NCBI GenBank assembly: GCA_903860745.1 | Contig: CAIORQ010000040.1 | Location: forward strand, 1-64,000 | Source of the DNA: an uncultured Actinomycetes bacterium | Lineage (GTDB): Bacteria; Actinomycetota; Acidimicrobiia; Acidimicrobiales; RAAP-2 | Length of the DNA stretch: 64,000 nucleotides | Direction: 5' to 3' | Part shown: in pieces, positions 28,549 through 37,332 of the stretch | How positions within the stretch are numbered: position 1 is the stretch's first letter | How the letters are laid out: each line of letters begins with the position of its first letter | The notes under the pieces: model-generated | The model's database searches: none | What the model was told of the DNA's origin: nothing | The model's input: only the letters and a program-made list of their open reading frames with translations | Position numbers and translations under genes: made by a program

Positions 28549-29754
28549 GCTCATCACGCTGGCGAGCTTGTCGCGGGTCTCCTCGCGCTCGGCGATGGGG
28601 TCGGACTCGCTGACGATGCCGGCGCCCGCCCAGGCCTCGAAGTGCGGCCCCTCGACCAGCACGCCGCGGATCCCGATCCAGAACTCGCCGTCACCCGTCT
28701 GGTCGATCCACCCGACGGGTCCCGCGTAGTGTCCGCGGTCGAAGGGCTCGAGGCGCTGGAGGAGCTCGTAGGCCGGAACGCGCGGTAGGCCGCCGACGGC
28801 CGCCGTGGGGTGCAGGAGCTCCAGGAGCGTCAAGGCGTCGGGTGCGGTGTGGACGTCGTCGTGTCCGCGGATCCACGTGCCCAGGTGGGCCACCGTGCGC
28901 AGGGTGACGATGGAGGGGGCCGGGTCGGCCGAGATGTCCTCGTAGTAGCGGCCCAGGGTGGTCACGACGTCGTCGACCAGGACGCCGTGTTCGTGCAGGT
29001 TCTTGGCGCTGCCCAGCAACCAGGCGTGGTAGTCGACCGGGTCCACGTCGGGGGGGATGGCGATGGTTCCGGCCAGGGGATGACACGTGACGTCGCCCCC
29101 GGCGCGGCGCACCAGCAGTTCGGGGCTGGCTCCGACGTAGCGCCGCCCGTCCGTGGTCGGCAGGCCGTAGATGGTGCACGAGGGCTCGCGTCCTCGCAGG
29201 CGCTGAGCCACGGCGCCGCAGTCGATGGGGTGCAGCACGTGGCCCTGGATGGCGCGCGCCAGCACCACCTTGTCGATCTCCTTGCGTCGCAGGAGCTCCA
29301 CCGCGGCGGCCACGTGGTGGGCGTACTCCTCGGGCGAAGGGCGATAGGTGACGCTGGAGGCCATCTGGGGCTCCTGGACCGCCTGGACCTCGGCGTCGAG
29401 GAGCGCTCGCCAGTCCTCGCCGTCGGCCGCGGTGATCCACGTGCCCTCGGCGCTCTGGGTGACCAGGTAGCGAGGCACGTCGAGGCGACTGGCGGCGTCG
29501 CGGTTGAAGGGGAGCGACCCGAGGGCGACGACCCCGGATCCCGAGGGACCGTCATCGCCACGCAGCGGCAACGACGTCAGCTGCTCCAGCAGACCGGTGG
29601 TCTCGCTGATGCCCCGGGGGAGCTCCAAGGAGTGCACCACGCCGCCGAAACCCACGCGCAGCACGTCGGGGGAGTCGAGGAGCCAGCCCGATCGAGCGCC
29701 CAGCGTACGCAGCGCGGACGGGGCGAGGGCGTCGATGCGCCGTCGGGTGAACAT
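28525..29754 (-). CDS. menF: Isochorismate synthase (MenF/EntC family)
   Basis: Converts chorismate to isochorismate, the first step of menaquinone synthesis. The 409-aa protein has the chorismate-binding domain: EIDKVVLARAI, ASPELLVRR, CHPLAGTI, LHPTAAVGGLPR, and GHYAGPVGWIDQTGDGEFWIGIR with AGAGIV. The ATG at 29754 overlaps the menG stop (TGATG), preferred over the in-frame GTG one codon upstream. The neighbouring menG argues for menaquinone rather than siderophore synthesis. Confidence 0.9.
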   Translation of the reverse strand: MFTRRRIDALAPSALRTLGARSGWLLDSPDVLRVGFGGVVHSLELPRGISETTGLLEQLTSLPLRGDDGPSGSGVVALGSLPFNRDAASRLDVPRYLVTQSAEGTWITAADGEDWRALLDAEVQAVQEPQMASSVTYRPSPEEYAHHVAAAVELLRRKEIDKVVLARAIQGHVLHPIDCGAVAQRLRGREPSCTIYGLPTTDGRRYVGASPELLVRRAGGDVTCHPLAGTIAIPPDVDPVDYHAWLLGSAKNLHEHGVLVDDVVTTLGRYYEDISADPAPSIVTLRTVAHLGTWIRGHDDVHTAPDALTLLELLHPTAAVGGLPRVPAYELLQRLEPFDRGHYAGPVGWIDQTGDGEFWIGIRGVLVEGPHFEAWAGAGIVSESDPIAEREETRDKLASVMSSVLLDRI

Positions 29755-30446
29755 CACACGCTCCTGGTCGCGATGAACTGTTGGGAGAGGCCCCCCATCA
29801 CGCGCCGGTGGTTCACCGCGGTGAAGCCCGAGGCGTTCAACATCTCGACGATCTCTCGGGTGGGCGGGAGATAGGCCGTCGACCTCGGGAGGTAGTGGTA
29901 GGCGGCCCGGTCCGAGACCAGGGATCCGATGAAGGGCACGACGCGACGGAACCAGATTCGAAAGCCGGTGCGCAGCAGTCCCTTCTCGGGCTCGGCCACC
30001 TCGAGCAGAGACAAGCGACCACCGGCACGCAGCACGCGGGCCATCTCGTCGAAGGTCGCGGCGAGGTCCGTGAAGTTCCGCAGGGCGTAACCGCAGGTCA
30101 AGCCATCGAAACTACCGCTGGTGAAGGGCATGGCGGAGGCGTCGGCCTGCACCCGCCGCGGCATCTGGCGACCCGCGTGCAGCATGCCGTAGCTCAGATC
30201 GGTGGCGATGGCGCGTTGACCCTGTCGTTCGAGCTCACGGGTGAAGTCGCCCGTGCCCGCCGCGACGTCCAGCACGAGACTGTCCGGCGGCAGTCGCAGG
30301 TCCGCCACCGCCCGGCGTCGCCAGCGCCCGTCGAGACCGAAGGTCATCATCTTGTTGACCATCTCGTAGCGTCCGGCGATGGCGTCGAACATCGCGCGCA
30401 CCGCGCGGGTCTTGTCCTCACCGGTAGGCAGGGCTGCGTCGCTCAC
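29754..30446 (-). CDS. menG: Demethylmenaquinone methyltransferase (UbiE/MenG)
   Basis: SAM-dependent C-methylation, the last step of menaquinone synthesis. The 230-aa protein has AMFDAIAGRYEMVNKMMTFG, the SAM loop LVLDVAAGTGDFT, and the family signature GYALRNFTD...EMARVLRAGGRLSLLE. GTG 30446 overlaps the stop of the upstream MaoC gene (GTGA); an upstream in-frame extension is not homologous. The order MaoC-menG-menF forms a tight operon. Confidence 0.93.
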   Translation of the reverse strand: MSDAALPTGEDKTRAVRAMFDAIAGRYEMVNKMMTFGLDGRWRRRAVADLRLPPDSLVLDVAAGTGDFTRELERQGQRAIATDLSYGMLHAGRQMPRRVQADASAMPFTSGSFDGLTCGYALRNFTDLAATFDEMARVLRAGGRLSLLEVAEPEKGLLRTGFRIWFRRVVPFIGSLVSDRAAYHYLPRSTAYLPPTREIVEMLNASGFTAVNHRRVMGGLSQQFIATRSV

Positions 30447-30901
30447 TGCGGATGCCAGCGATAGAGGATCTGGGCCACGCAGGCGGGCTTGGCGGCGCCG
30501 CGCTGCTCGAGGCTGACGTCCAGGGTGATCTGCCAGGCCTCGCCGACGGCTTCCACCCCGGTCACGGTGGCCCCCAGTCGCACCTCGCTCCCGCTGGGGA
30601 CCGGCGAGACGAAGCGGACGCGGTTCAGGCCGTAGTTGATGCGGGCCCCGGGCAGATCCACCACCAGGACCTGGTTCAAGAGGGCGGGGATCAGCGAGAG
30701 GGTCAAGTAGCCGTGGGCGATGGTCGTGCCGAAGGGTCCGTCCGCGGCGCGCACGGGATCGACGTGGATCCACTGGTGGTCACCCGTCACCTCGGCGAAG
30801 CCGTCGATCATCCCCTGGGTGAGCGTCGTGTAGTCGGAGTAGCCGAGGTGCTGACCCACGAGGGCGGCGACGTCGTTGACTGAGTGAATTCTGTGTGACA
30901 C
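30443..30901 (-). CDS. MaoC-like (R)-specific enoyl-CoA hydratase
   Basis: 152-aa single hot-dog protein with the hydratase-2 motif DHQWIHVDPVRA...FGTTIAHG, where Asp and His are catalytic, followed by the LIPALL and RFVSPVPSGSEV segments. Family members hydrate short enoyl-CoA or act in fatty acid and PHA metabolism; the substrate here is unknown. GTG 30901 has a GGGGAGG Shine-Dalgarno eight bases upstream. It is the first gene of the operon with menG and menF; a link to quinone synthesis is possible but unproven. Confidence 0.85.
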   Translation of the reverse strand: MSHRIHSVNDVAALVGQHLGYSDYTTLTQGMIDGFAEVTGDHQWIHVDPVRAADGPFGTTIAHGYLTLSLIPALLNQVLVVDLPGARINYGLNRVRFVSPVPSGSEVRLGATVTGVEAVGEAWQITLDVSLEQRGAAKPACVAQILYRWHPQ

Positions 30902-30917
30902 GCTGACCTCCCCGTCA

Positions 30918-30923
30918 ACCTTA
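30918..30923 (-). promoter_or_regulatory. Putative -10 box of the MaoC-menG-menF operon
   Basis: TAAGGT on the minus strand is followed by a short leader that contains GGGGAGG before the GTG at 30901. Confidence 0.3.
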
Positions 30924-30961
30924 CCGGGGCGAGCGCGGTGCCCCGTCACCTCCAAGGGGCC

Positions 30962-30967
30962 TAAACT
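30962..30967 (+). promoter_or_regulatory. Putative leaderless -10 box
   Basis: TAAACT ends seven bases before the ATG at 30975, without a Shine-Dalgarno. Confidence 0.45.
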
Positions 30968-30974
30968 CCTGCTC

Positions 30975-31679
30975 ATGAGCGACCACCCCGCCTACGAGGA
31001 GCATCATCGCCAGATCTCCGAAGGGTGGATCCGGGCCGCCATCTTCGGGGTGAGCGACGGACTGGTCACCAACACCTCGTTCATGCTGGGCTTCGCGGGG
31101 GCCTCGCCGGGACACAACGTCGTGCGCCTGGCCGGCGTCGCCGCGCTCATCGCCGGGGGGTTCTCGATGGGTAGCGGCGAGTACCTGTCGATGCGTGCGC
31201 AAAAGGAGTTGCTCGAATACGAGATCAACGTCGAGCGTCGGTCCATCGAGGAGGACCCCGAACAGGAGCGCCACGAGTTGCGCGAGATGTTCATCAACCG
31301 CGGCATCGATTTCGAGCTGGCCGACCGACTCTCGGTGGACCTCATGCGCGACCCGGAACTGGCGTTGCAAACCCACGTGCGCGAGGAGCTCGGAGTGGAT
31401 CCCTCGGCCACGGGTTCGCCGTGGGCGGCGGCCGTCTCGTCCTTGGGCGCCTTCGCGATCGGCGCCTTCGTCCCACTGCTGCCCTGGCTGTGGTCGAGCA
31501 CCGGTAACGAGGTCTGGTGGTCCGTCGGCTTCGCCGGGGTCGCCTCGGCCGGGGTGGGCGGCGCCATCGGGAGTTTCACACGTCGCGGCACCATCAAGTG
31601 GTCCGCGCGCCAAATGGTGGTCACCGGACTGGCGGCCGTGGTGACCTTCGTGGTGGGTCGCCTCGTCGGCACCCACTGA
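30975..31679 (+). CDS. VIT1/CCC1 family iron/manganese transporter
   Basis: 234-aa membrane protein. The first helix region GVSDGLVTNTSFMLGFAG and the GGFSMGSGEYLSM segment are the family hallmarks; a glutamate-rich cytoplasmic metal-binding loop (ELREMF..., residues about 80-110) and three C-terminal helices follow. It is expected to export or sequester Fe2+/Mn2+. It is a single transcription unit between the divergent MaoC operon and the convergent mshD. Confidence 0.9.
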   Translation: MSDHPAYEEHHRQISEGWIRAAIFGVSDGLVTNTSFMLGFAGASPGHNVVRLAGVAALIAGGFSMGSGEYLSMRAQKELLEYEINVERRSIEEDPEQERHELREMFINRGIDFELADRLSVDLMRDPELALQTHVREELGVDPSATGSPWAAAVSSLGAFAIGAFVPLLPWLWSSTGNEVWWSVGFAGVASAGVGGAIGSFTRRGTIKWSARQMVVTGLAAVVTFVVGRLVGTH

Positions 31680-31695
31680 GGATCCCCGGGGCGGC

Positions 31696-32541
31696 TCAGT
31701 CGAGGCCGGGTCGGACGAATCGCAGCAACTGGTCTTCGCGCTCGAGCGTGAAACCGAAACTGCCGTAGAGGAGCTGGGCGTTCAAGTTGTCGGCGTCCAC
31801 GAAGAGGATGGCGCGCTGGACACCTCGCAACTTCAGCGAGGCGAGTCCCTGGGACAACATGACGCGACCCAGGCCGCGTCCCTGGAACTGGGGATCGACG
31901 GAGATGACGTAGATCTCGCCGAAACGTTCGGGGTAGAGCTCGTGGACCTTGGTCCAGCACGACGCCGCGATCCGACCTCCCATCTCGAGTAGCAGGAACC
32001 CGGAGGGGTCGAACCACGGCTCACGGATCCGCGCCTCCAGGTCGTCGTGCAACCACGCACCCTGTTCGGGATGGTCGGCGAAGGCCGCGTTGTTCTGAGC
32101 CAGCCAGCCAGCTTCGTCGTAGCCGGCCACGAAGGTGCGCAGGGTCGCACCGTCGGGGACGGGCACCTCGGGCGCCGGGAGCACGAGCGAGAGCAGTTGG
32201 AGCGTCCGTACGACGTTCTCCAGGGAGCGATCGGCGTCGCGGGTCCACCAGTCGACGACCTCGTGAGTCTCGAGTACGAGGTCGAGGAGGAGCTCGTCGA
32301 ATCTACCACCGCACATCTCGAGGGTGGCGTGTCGTCCACCCTGCACGAGGGCGTACTGCGCCAGCACGCCGCCGTCACGTTCGAGCCAGTGCTCGCCTCG
32401 CCAACCGTGCACGACGCTGCGTCGGCGGGTCTCGTCGAGCGCTTCGCGCCCCAGAGCGGTCTCGGTGCGATTGATCAGGTCGAGGACCTCGAGGCGCTCG
32501 GCGGCGCTGAGCGCAGCGGTGCACTGCCACGTCGGGTCCAT
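31696..32541 (-). CDS. mshD: Mycothiol synthase (GNAT acetyltransferase)
   Basis: Acetylates Cys-GlcN-Ins with acetyl-CoA, the final step of mycothiol synthesis. The 281-aa protein has two GNAT domains. The second shows AQNNAAFADHPEQG, EPWFDPSGFLLLE, CWTKVH, the acetyl-CoA loop VDPQFQGRGLGRVML and FVDADNLNAQLLYGSFGF, all characteristic of MshD. The N-terminal domain is degenerate as usual. A TAATCT box six bases before the ATG suggests leaderless transcription. It is a useful marker for an actinobacterial host. Confidence 0.92.
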   Translation of the reverse strand: MDPTWQCTAALSAAERLEVLDLINRTETALGREALDETRRRSVVHGWRGEHWLERDGGVLAQYALVQGGRHATLEMCGGRFDELLLDLVLETHEVVDWWTRDADRSLENVVRTLQLLSLVLPAPEVPVPDGATLRTFVAGYDEAGWLAQNNAAFADHPEQGAWLHDDLEARIREPWFDPSGFLLLEMGGRIAASCWTKVHELYPERFGEIYVISVDPQFQGRGLGRVMLSQGLASLKLRGVQRAILFVDADNLNAQLLYGSFGFTLEREDQLLRFVRPGLD

Positions 32542-32547
32542 GCTTGA

Positions 32548-32553
32548 AGATTA
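32548..32553 (-). promoter_or_regulatory. Putative leaderless -10 box of mshD
   Basis: TAATCT on the minus strand ends six bases before the ATG at 32541. Confidence 0.45.
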
Positions 32554-32566
32554 CTGTCCGACGCCT

Positions 32567-32761
32567 TCAGACCCGGCGGGCTGCCCGGTTGAGTCGCCGC
32601 AGCAGCGCTCCGATGGTGCGTTCGGCGGCCACCAACTCGCTGTAGACGTCGTTGTCGAGCGAGGGCCCCTCGTGCTCGACGAGCGCGGTGATCCGCGCAG
32701 CGATGTCGCCCAGGGAGGACGTGATGGTGTTGAGTTCGGTGGAGGTCGACACGGACAACAT
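32567..32761 (-). CDS. Small hypothetical protein, 64 aa
   Basis: Unrecognised small acidic/helical protein, reading SVSTSTELNTITSSLG, then ARITALVEHEG, ending RRLNRAARRV. It is the only minus-strand frame here with protein-like composition; the other long frames in this stretch are shadows. AGAAGG lies just before the ATG at 32761, which suits the in-frame GTG at 32752 even better. It sits between mshD (same strand, 25 bases downstream) and the divergent ygfZ, and may be cotranscribed with mshD. Confidence 0.55.
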   Translation of the reverse strand: MLSVSTSTELNTITSSLGDIAARITALVEHEGPSLDNDVYSELVAAERTIGALLRRLNRAARRV

Positions 32762-32809
32762 TCCTTCTGGCGGCGCGACACGCCGCGTGGACGAATACTG
32801 TAATGGTCC

Positions 32810-33535
32810 ATGGACCCCGCACTCGCCGCCCCCGCCGACCGCCCGGTGACGTGGTGCGTCGTGGAGGCCCGGGGCGATCAGGCGCAGAGCTTCCTGCAGG
32901 GGCAGTTGTCCTGCGACGTGGGCGCGCTCGGAACCCTCGACGGCATCCCCGGGCTCCTGCTCGAGCCCTCGGGCGAGGTGGTGACCTCGCTGCGCTGCGT
33001 TGACCACCCCCTCGGCGTAGACCTGATCGTCCGCGCGGAGATGGCCGACGTCGTCGTCGCACGCCTTCGGCGTTTCCTGCTGCGTACGCGCTGCAGTGTG
33101 GAGGTCGGCGCGCCGGTGCCCGGCGACTACGGGAGCGTCTCAGCCCAGGTGGCCTCCGGCGCCCCGGGGCCAGCCGAGTTCGCCCGTCGGCTCACCCCGC
33201 ACAGTTTCGGCGCGCGCTTCGTCGCGCAGAACGTGTCGTTCACCAAGGGCTGCTTCACCGGTCAGGAGCTGGTGGGTCGCCTCGACGCCCGCGGCGCCTC
33301 GACGCCCTTTCGACTCGCTCGCCTGAGCGGCGGCGACCTCGACGCCGTCGTCCACGTGGCGGCGTCCGCCGGTCCGAGCGGGGAGCGGGGCTTGCAGGGG
33401 GTGAGCACCCTGTGGTGCGACGAGACGGTTCACGCCCTGGGCATCGTGCACCGCAGCCTGCTCGGCGAGCGCACCAGCGCGCTGATCGAGGGAGTGACGG
33501 TCGAACTGCTCCACGGCGCCGCGTCCGCCAGTTAG
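32810..33535 (+). CDS. ygfZ: Folate-binding YgfZ/GcvT-like protein
   Basis: Tetrahydrofolate-dependent protein helping assembly or repair of certain Fe-S proteins. The 241-aa protein shows FLQGQLSCDV near the N-terminus and the signature KGCFTGQELVGRLD, containing the conserved KGCxxGQE cysteine. A TACTGT box is eight bases upstream of the ATG. A divergent promoter region with the 64-aa gene is likely. Confidence 0.87.
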   Translation: MDPALAAPADRPVTWCVVEARGDQAQSFLQGQLSCDVGALGTLDGIPGLLLEPSGEVVTSLRCVDHPLGVDLIVRAEMADVVVARLRRFLLRTRCSVEVGAPVPGDYGSVSAQVASGAPGPAEFARRLTPHSFGARFVAQNVSFTKGCFTGQELVGRLDARGASTPFRLARLSGGDLDAVVHVAASAGPSGERGLQGVSTLWCDETVHALGIVHRSLLGERTSALIEGVTVELLHGAASAS

Positions 33536-33556
33536 CCTCTCTCGCAGGAGGTGCGT

Positions 33557-34204
33557 GTGCGGCTGGACACCGAAGGTCTGTTCATCCAGGTGTCGGGAAT
33601 CACCTCGGAGGCCGACGCCCTCTTCGCGGTGGCCCTGGGGGCCGACGCCGTCGCCTTCGACTTCGCACCGACGCCGCGCCAGGTCTCCACCTCGGTGGTC
33701 CACGACATCGTCCGGCGGCTCCCGCCGAGCGTCGTGACCGTCGGCTGCTTCCAGTCCGAGATGCCCGAGAGAGTCGTGGAGATCACCAACACCCTCGGTC
33801 TGAGCGTCGCCCAGGTCGGCGGCGCGATGTCCTCGTCGTCGCTGCGCTACGTCTCCGAACGGGTGCGCACGGTCGTGCGTTCGGTGCGCACGCCCCAACA
33901 GGCCTACGCCCACGACGTCGACGAGGGCGTCGATTACCTGCTCTTGCCGGACTCCGACCAGTCAGAGGACCTCGAGAACTGCCGCGGCGTCCTCAGTGAC
34001 CCGTTGGTGTTGCGTCCGCTCATCGCTTCGGGGCTGGGGCCGGCGACGGTGGCCGAGTTCGTCGAGCTCTACGGCGTGTGGGGCGTCGATGCGCTCGGCG
34101 CCATCGAGAGCGCTCCCGGCGTCAAGGACGCCGTCAAGATGGGCGAGTTCATCGCCCGCGCCCGTGAGGCCTGGCGGCGCAAGGCGGACGCCGCAGCGGG
34201 CTAG
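33557..34204 (+). CDS. Phosphoribosylanthranilate isomerase-like (beta/alpha)8 protein with altered active site
   Basis: 215-aa protein resembling TrpF: GLFIQVSGITSEADALFAVALGADAVAF...SPRQ-like TPRQVS start, a middle AQVGG strand and a C-terminal RPLIASGLGPATVAEFVE strand. The catalytic Cys of TrpF (KICGxT) is Ser here (QVSGIT), and the GGTG phosphate-binding element and the LLLD aspartate are not recognisable (LLLPDSD). Classical PRA isomerase activity is therefore doubtful. An AGGAGG with a five-base spacer supports GTG 33557 over 33551. It follows ygfZ; no other trp gene is near. Its function is unknown. Confidence 0.7.
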   Translation: MRLDTEGLFIQVSGITSEADALFAVALGADAVAFDFAPTPRQVSTSVVHDIVRRLPPSVVTVGCFQSEMPERVVEITNTLGLSVAQVGGAMSSSSLRYVSERVRTVVRSVRTPQQAYAHDVDEGVDYLLLPDSDQSEDLENCRGVLSDPLVLRPLIASGLGPATVAEFVELYGVWGVDALGAIESAPGVKDAVKMGEFIARAREAWRRKADAAAG

Positions 34205-35400
34205 GCGCGGTAGCGGCGGAACACGACGCTACCGTTGTGACCGCCGAAACCGAAGGAGTTCGACAAGACGACGTCGATCTCGGCGGCGCGAGGTTCGCCG
34301 ATTACGACGTCGAGGCCGATCTCGGGGTCCACCTGCGTGGTGCCGGCCGTGGGCGGGATGCTCTGGTTCAGGAGCGACAGCACCGAGACCACGCCCTCCA
34401 GCGCCCCGGCGGCGGCCAGGGAGTGGCCCAGGTGCCCCTTGACCGAAGTGACGGGGGGGACGTCGTCGCCGAAGACGTGGCGCATGGCGATCGACTCCGC
34501 GAGGTCGTTGAGCGGCGTGGAGGTGCCGTGAGCATTGATGTGCGACACCTCCGACGCCGTGATCGCGGCGTCGGCCAGGGCGATCTCCATCGAGCGGATG
34601 GCGCCCGAACCCTGTGGGTCCGGTGCGGTGATGTGGTAGCAGTCCGCGGTGGACGCCGCGCCGATGACCTCGGCGAGGATATTGGCGCCACGCGCCACGG
34701 CGTGTTCCCACTCCTCGAGGACCAGGACCCCGGCGCCCTCGCCCATGACGAAGCCGTCACGGTTGACGTCGAAGGGACGCGAGAAGTCGGTGTTGGACAG
34801 CGCGGTCATGTTGCGGAAGCCCGACTCGGCGATCTCGACCATGACGGCTTCCGCGCCGCCGGCCACGGCCACCGTCGAACGTCCAGACGCCACCATCCGG
34901 GCGGCATTGCCGATGGCGTGGGTGCCCGCGGCGCAGGCGGTGGTCACCGTCTCACAGGGTCCCCCGAGTCCGAAGCGCATCGAGACGTTCGCGGTCGCGG
35001 CGTTGGGCATCATCATGGGCACCATGAAGGGCGAGACCCGCGATGGTCCCTTCTCGTTGAGCACCCGCACCTGCTCCAGCACCGTCTGGAGTCCGCCGAT
35101 TCCGGTGGTGACCACGCAGCCGGCGTCGAGGATGGGGCCCTCGAGACCGCTCTGGCGCCAGGCTTCGTCCGCGGCGATGAGCCCGTACAGGGTGAAGGGG
35201 TCCAGACGTCTCAGTTCCTTCACGCCACCGATGTGATCGGCGTTGAAGGGCGCGAGGCGTTTGGACTCCGGAGCAACGTCCTTTTGGAGGGCCTGCCACA
35301 GTGCGTCGACGCCGACGCCGGCGCACGACAGGGCCCCCAGTCCGACGACCGCGACCCGGCGACCCTGGAGTGGTCCCGACGAGGTGACCGCGACTTGCAC
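34201..35400 (-). CDS. fabF: 3-oxoacyl-ACP synthase II
   Basis: Elongating condensing enzyme of type II fatty acid synthesis. The 399-aa protein has the nucleophile Cys156 in TACAAGTHAIG, the two active-site histidines in INAHGTSTPLND and VKGHLGHSLAAAG, and the glycine-rich end NSFGFGGHN. GTG 35400 shares a base with the acpP stop. It is the last gene of the fabD-fabG-acpP-fabF operon and convergent (4-base overlap) with the PRAI-like gene. Confidence 0.95.
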   Translation of the reverse strand: MQVAVTSSGPLQGRRVAVVGLGALSCAGVGVDALWQALQKDVAPESKRLAPFNADHIGGVKELRRLDPFTLYGLIAADEAWRQSGLEGPILDAGCVVTTGIGGLQTVLEQVRVLNEKGPSRVSPFMVPMMMPNAATANVSMRFGLGGPCETVTTACAAGTHAIGNAARMVASGRSTVAVAGGAEAVMVEIAESGFRNMTALSNTDFSRPFDVNRDGFVMGEGAGVLVLEEWEHAVARGANILAEVIGAASTADCYHITAPDPQGSGAIRSMEIALADAAITASEVSHINAHGTSTPLNDLAESIAMRHVFGDDVPPVTSVKGHLGHSLAAAGALEGVVSVLSLLNQSIPPTAGTTQVDPEIGLDVVIGEPRAAEIDVVLSNSFGFGGHNGSVVFRRYRA

Positions 35401-35639
35401 TACAGCTTGGCGTAGATGAGTTCGAAGGCCTCGCCGACCGTCTTGATGTCCTTGAGCTCGTCCTCGGCCACCTCGATGTCGAAGGTCTCCTCGAGCGCCA
35501 TGACGAGCTCGACCAGGTCGAGGCTGTCCGCGCCCAGGTCGTCGGCGAAGGAGGCCTCGAGGGTCACCTGCGACGGCTCTACGGCGAGCACCTCGACTGC
35601 GTTCTCTGTGAATTTGGCGAGCGCTTCGCTACGGTCCAT
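35400..35639 (-). CDS. acpP: Acyl carrier protein
   Basis: 79-aa acidic four-helix carrier. The phosphopantetheine attachment site is Ser39 in ADSLDLVELVM. An AAGGGG Shine-Dalgarno lies nine to ten bases before the ATG at 35639. About 60 bases of untranslated sequence separate it from fabG, the largest gap in the operon. Confidence 0.96.
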   Translation of the reverse strand: MDRSEALAKFTENAVEVLAVEPSQVTLEASFADDLGADSLDLVELVMALEETFDIEVAEDELKDIKTVGEAFELIYAKL

Positions 35640-35700
35640 GGTTTCTACCCCTTGTGTATGTCTCGGACAATGCTAGCCAAAACGCGCGCCGGAGCGAGCC

Positions 35701-36405
35701 CTAGAGCCCCATCGCGAGGCCGCCATCGACGGCGATTACCTGACCGGTCAGGTAGGCGGCGGAGTTACTGGCGAGGAACCCGACAACTCCAGCGATATCG
35801 GCGGTGGTGCCCACGTGGCCCATCGGGATCAACTTGGTCATGTCGTCGCTGGTCGCCCCGAGGTCCGCGGTCATCTCGGTGTCGATGAAACCCGGCGCGA
35901 CGACGTTGACCGTGATGGCGCGTCCCGCCACCTCACGCGCGAGGGACCTCGCCAATCCGACCATGCCGGCCTTGGCCGCCGCGTAGTTGGCCTGGCCCGG
36001 CACGCCGTAGAAGGGGCTGATGGAACTGATGAAGACGATGCGTCCACGCCGGGCGCGGATCATCGAGGACAGGACCGAGCGCGCGCAGTAGAACGCCCCG
36101 TCGAGGTTGGTGGCCAGAACTTCGCGCCACTGCTGGTCGCTCATGCGCATCGCCAGGCCGTCGCGCGTGATGCCGGCGTTGGCCACGAGCACGTCGACGG
36201 GACCGTGCGCCGCGATGGCCGCCTTGACCGCTTCGCTGACCGCCTCGGAGTTCGACACGTCCACGGCGAGGGACATCGCGCAGCCCTCGGGAGCGGTGCC
36301 CGCCCGGGACAGGCCCACGACCGCGTCGCCCAGGTCGATGAAGGTCTGGGCGATGGCCGCGCCGATCCCTCGACTGGCTCCGGTGACGATGACGTGTCGG
36401 CTCAT
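35701..36405 (-). CDS. fabG: 3-oxoacyl-ACP reductase
   Basis: NADPH-dependent SDR of fatty acid synthesis. The 234-aa protein has the cofactor loop TGASRGIG, NAGIT, and the catalytic set Ser128, Tyr141 and Lys145 (ISSISPFYG...NYAAAKAG). ATG 36405 overlaps the fabD stop as ATGA. No fabH is in the operon, so initiation must be encoded elsewhere or use another enzyme. Confidence 0.94.
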   Translation of the reverse strand: MSRHVIVTGASRGIGAAIAQTFIDLGDAVVGLSRAGTAPEGCAMSLAVDVSNSEAVSEAVKAAIAAHGPVDVLVANAGITRDGLAMRMSDQQWREVLATNLDGAFYCARSVLSSMIRARRGRIVFISSISPFYGVPGQANYAAAKAGMVGLARSLAREVAGRAITVNVVAPGFIDTEMTADLGATSDDMTKLIPMGHVGTTADIAGVVGFLASNSAAYLTGQVIAVDGGLAMGL

Positions 36406-37325
36406 AGAAGGATCTCCTGGATCTCCAGCGGTGTGAGGGGCGAGATCTGGCGTTCGAAGTCCCGGATTCGCTTGGTCAGCCCGGTCAGGACGCCCGCGGG
36501 CGGCATCTCCACCGTCCAACGGACCGTTTCGGGCAGGGCGAGTGTGGCGTCGAGGAACTGCACCGGGGAGGTGAGCTGGCGCGAGAGCAGCTCGCGCCAC
36601 TCCTCGGCGCTCGAGTGCGCCCTCGCGTCGACGTTGGCGATCACGACGTGGTCGGTCTCTCCCCAGCGGGCCGACGCGAGGGCCGCGTCGAGAAGGTGCT
36701 GGGCGCCGGCCATGAGGGGCGAGTGGAAGGCTCCGCCCACGGCGAGGGGCGTGGCCCGTCGCCAGCCCAGTTCGCGGTGACTGGCCAGCACGTAGTCCAG
36801 ACCGCCCCGGGTACCGCTCAACACGATCTGTCCCGTGCCGTTGATGTTGGCCACCCAGGCGTCGGTCAAGCCGTAGAGGTTGTCGCGAGCCTCCTCGTCG
36901 CCACCCATCACCGCGATCATCGATCCCTCGATCTCCTCGGCGGCCTGGGCCATCGCCGCACCGCGAACCGCGATGAGGCGCGCGCCGTCGTCGACGCTGA
37001 GCAGGCCCGAGGCGACCAGGGCGGAGAACTCGCCCAGCGAGTGACCAAGGAGGTAGCGGGGACGAAGTCCCCGATCGAGCAGTTCGTGGTAGCCGACGAG
37101 GGACAGGGCGAAGGTGGCGATCTGGGCGCGGTCGGTACGCACCACGTCCTCGTCGCTGGCCTCGAGCAGGAGTTGGGCGACGTCGATGTCGGCGGCGTCG
37201 GAAATGCGATCCACGAGTGACCAGTGAGCGCTGTCGCGCCAGGGCAGGCCCGCGCCACCCACCAGTGAGCCCTGGCCGGGGAAGAGGGCCACCAGGTCGT
37301 CGCGTAGAGGGAGTGAATGTGTCAT
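36402..37325 (-). CDS. fabD: Malonyl-CoA:ACP transacylase
   Basis: Loads malonyl groups on ACP. The 307-aa protein has the FPGQGSL start, the nucleophile Ser96 in GHSLGEFSA, Arg in the following IAVRGAAMAQAA, and the catalytic His in GGAFHSPLM. ATG 37325 is seven bases after a TACCTT box; the in-frame sequence further upstream is the tRNA-Leu gene, not protein. It is the first gene of the fab operon. Confidence 0.94.
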   Translation of the reverse strand: MTHSLPLRDDLVALFPGQGSLVGGAGLPWRDSAHWSLVDRISDAADIDVAQLLLEASDEDVVRTDRAQIATFALSLVGYHELLDRGLRPRYLLGHSLGEFSALVASGLLSVDDGARLIAVRGAAMAQAAEEIEGSMIAVMGGDEEARDNLYGLTDAWVANINGTGQIVLSGTRGGLDYVLASHRELGWRRATPLAVGGAFHSPLMAGAQHLLDAALASARWGETDHVVIANVDARAHSSAEEWRELLSRQLTSPVQFLDATLALPETVRWTVEMPPAGVLTGLTKRIRDFERQISPLTPLEIQEILL

Positions 37326-37332
37326 GGACTCA

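Noticed and set aside
32551-32811. 86-codon minus-strand frame overlapping the 64-aa gene
   Set aside because: Pro/Ser/Arg-rich shadow of the better supported 64-aa frame.
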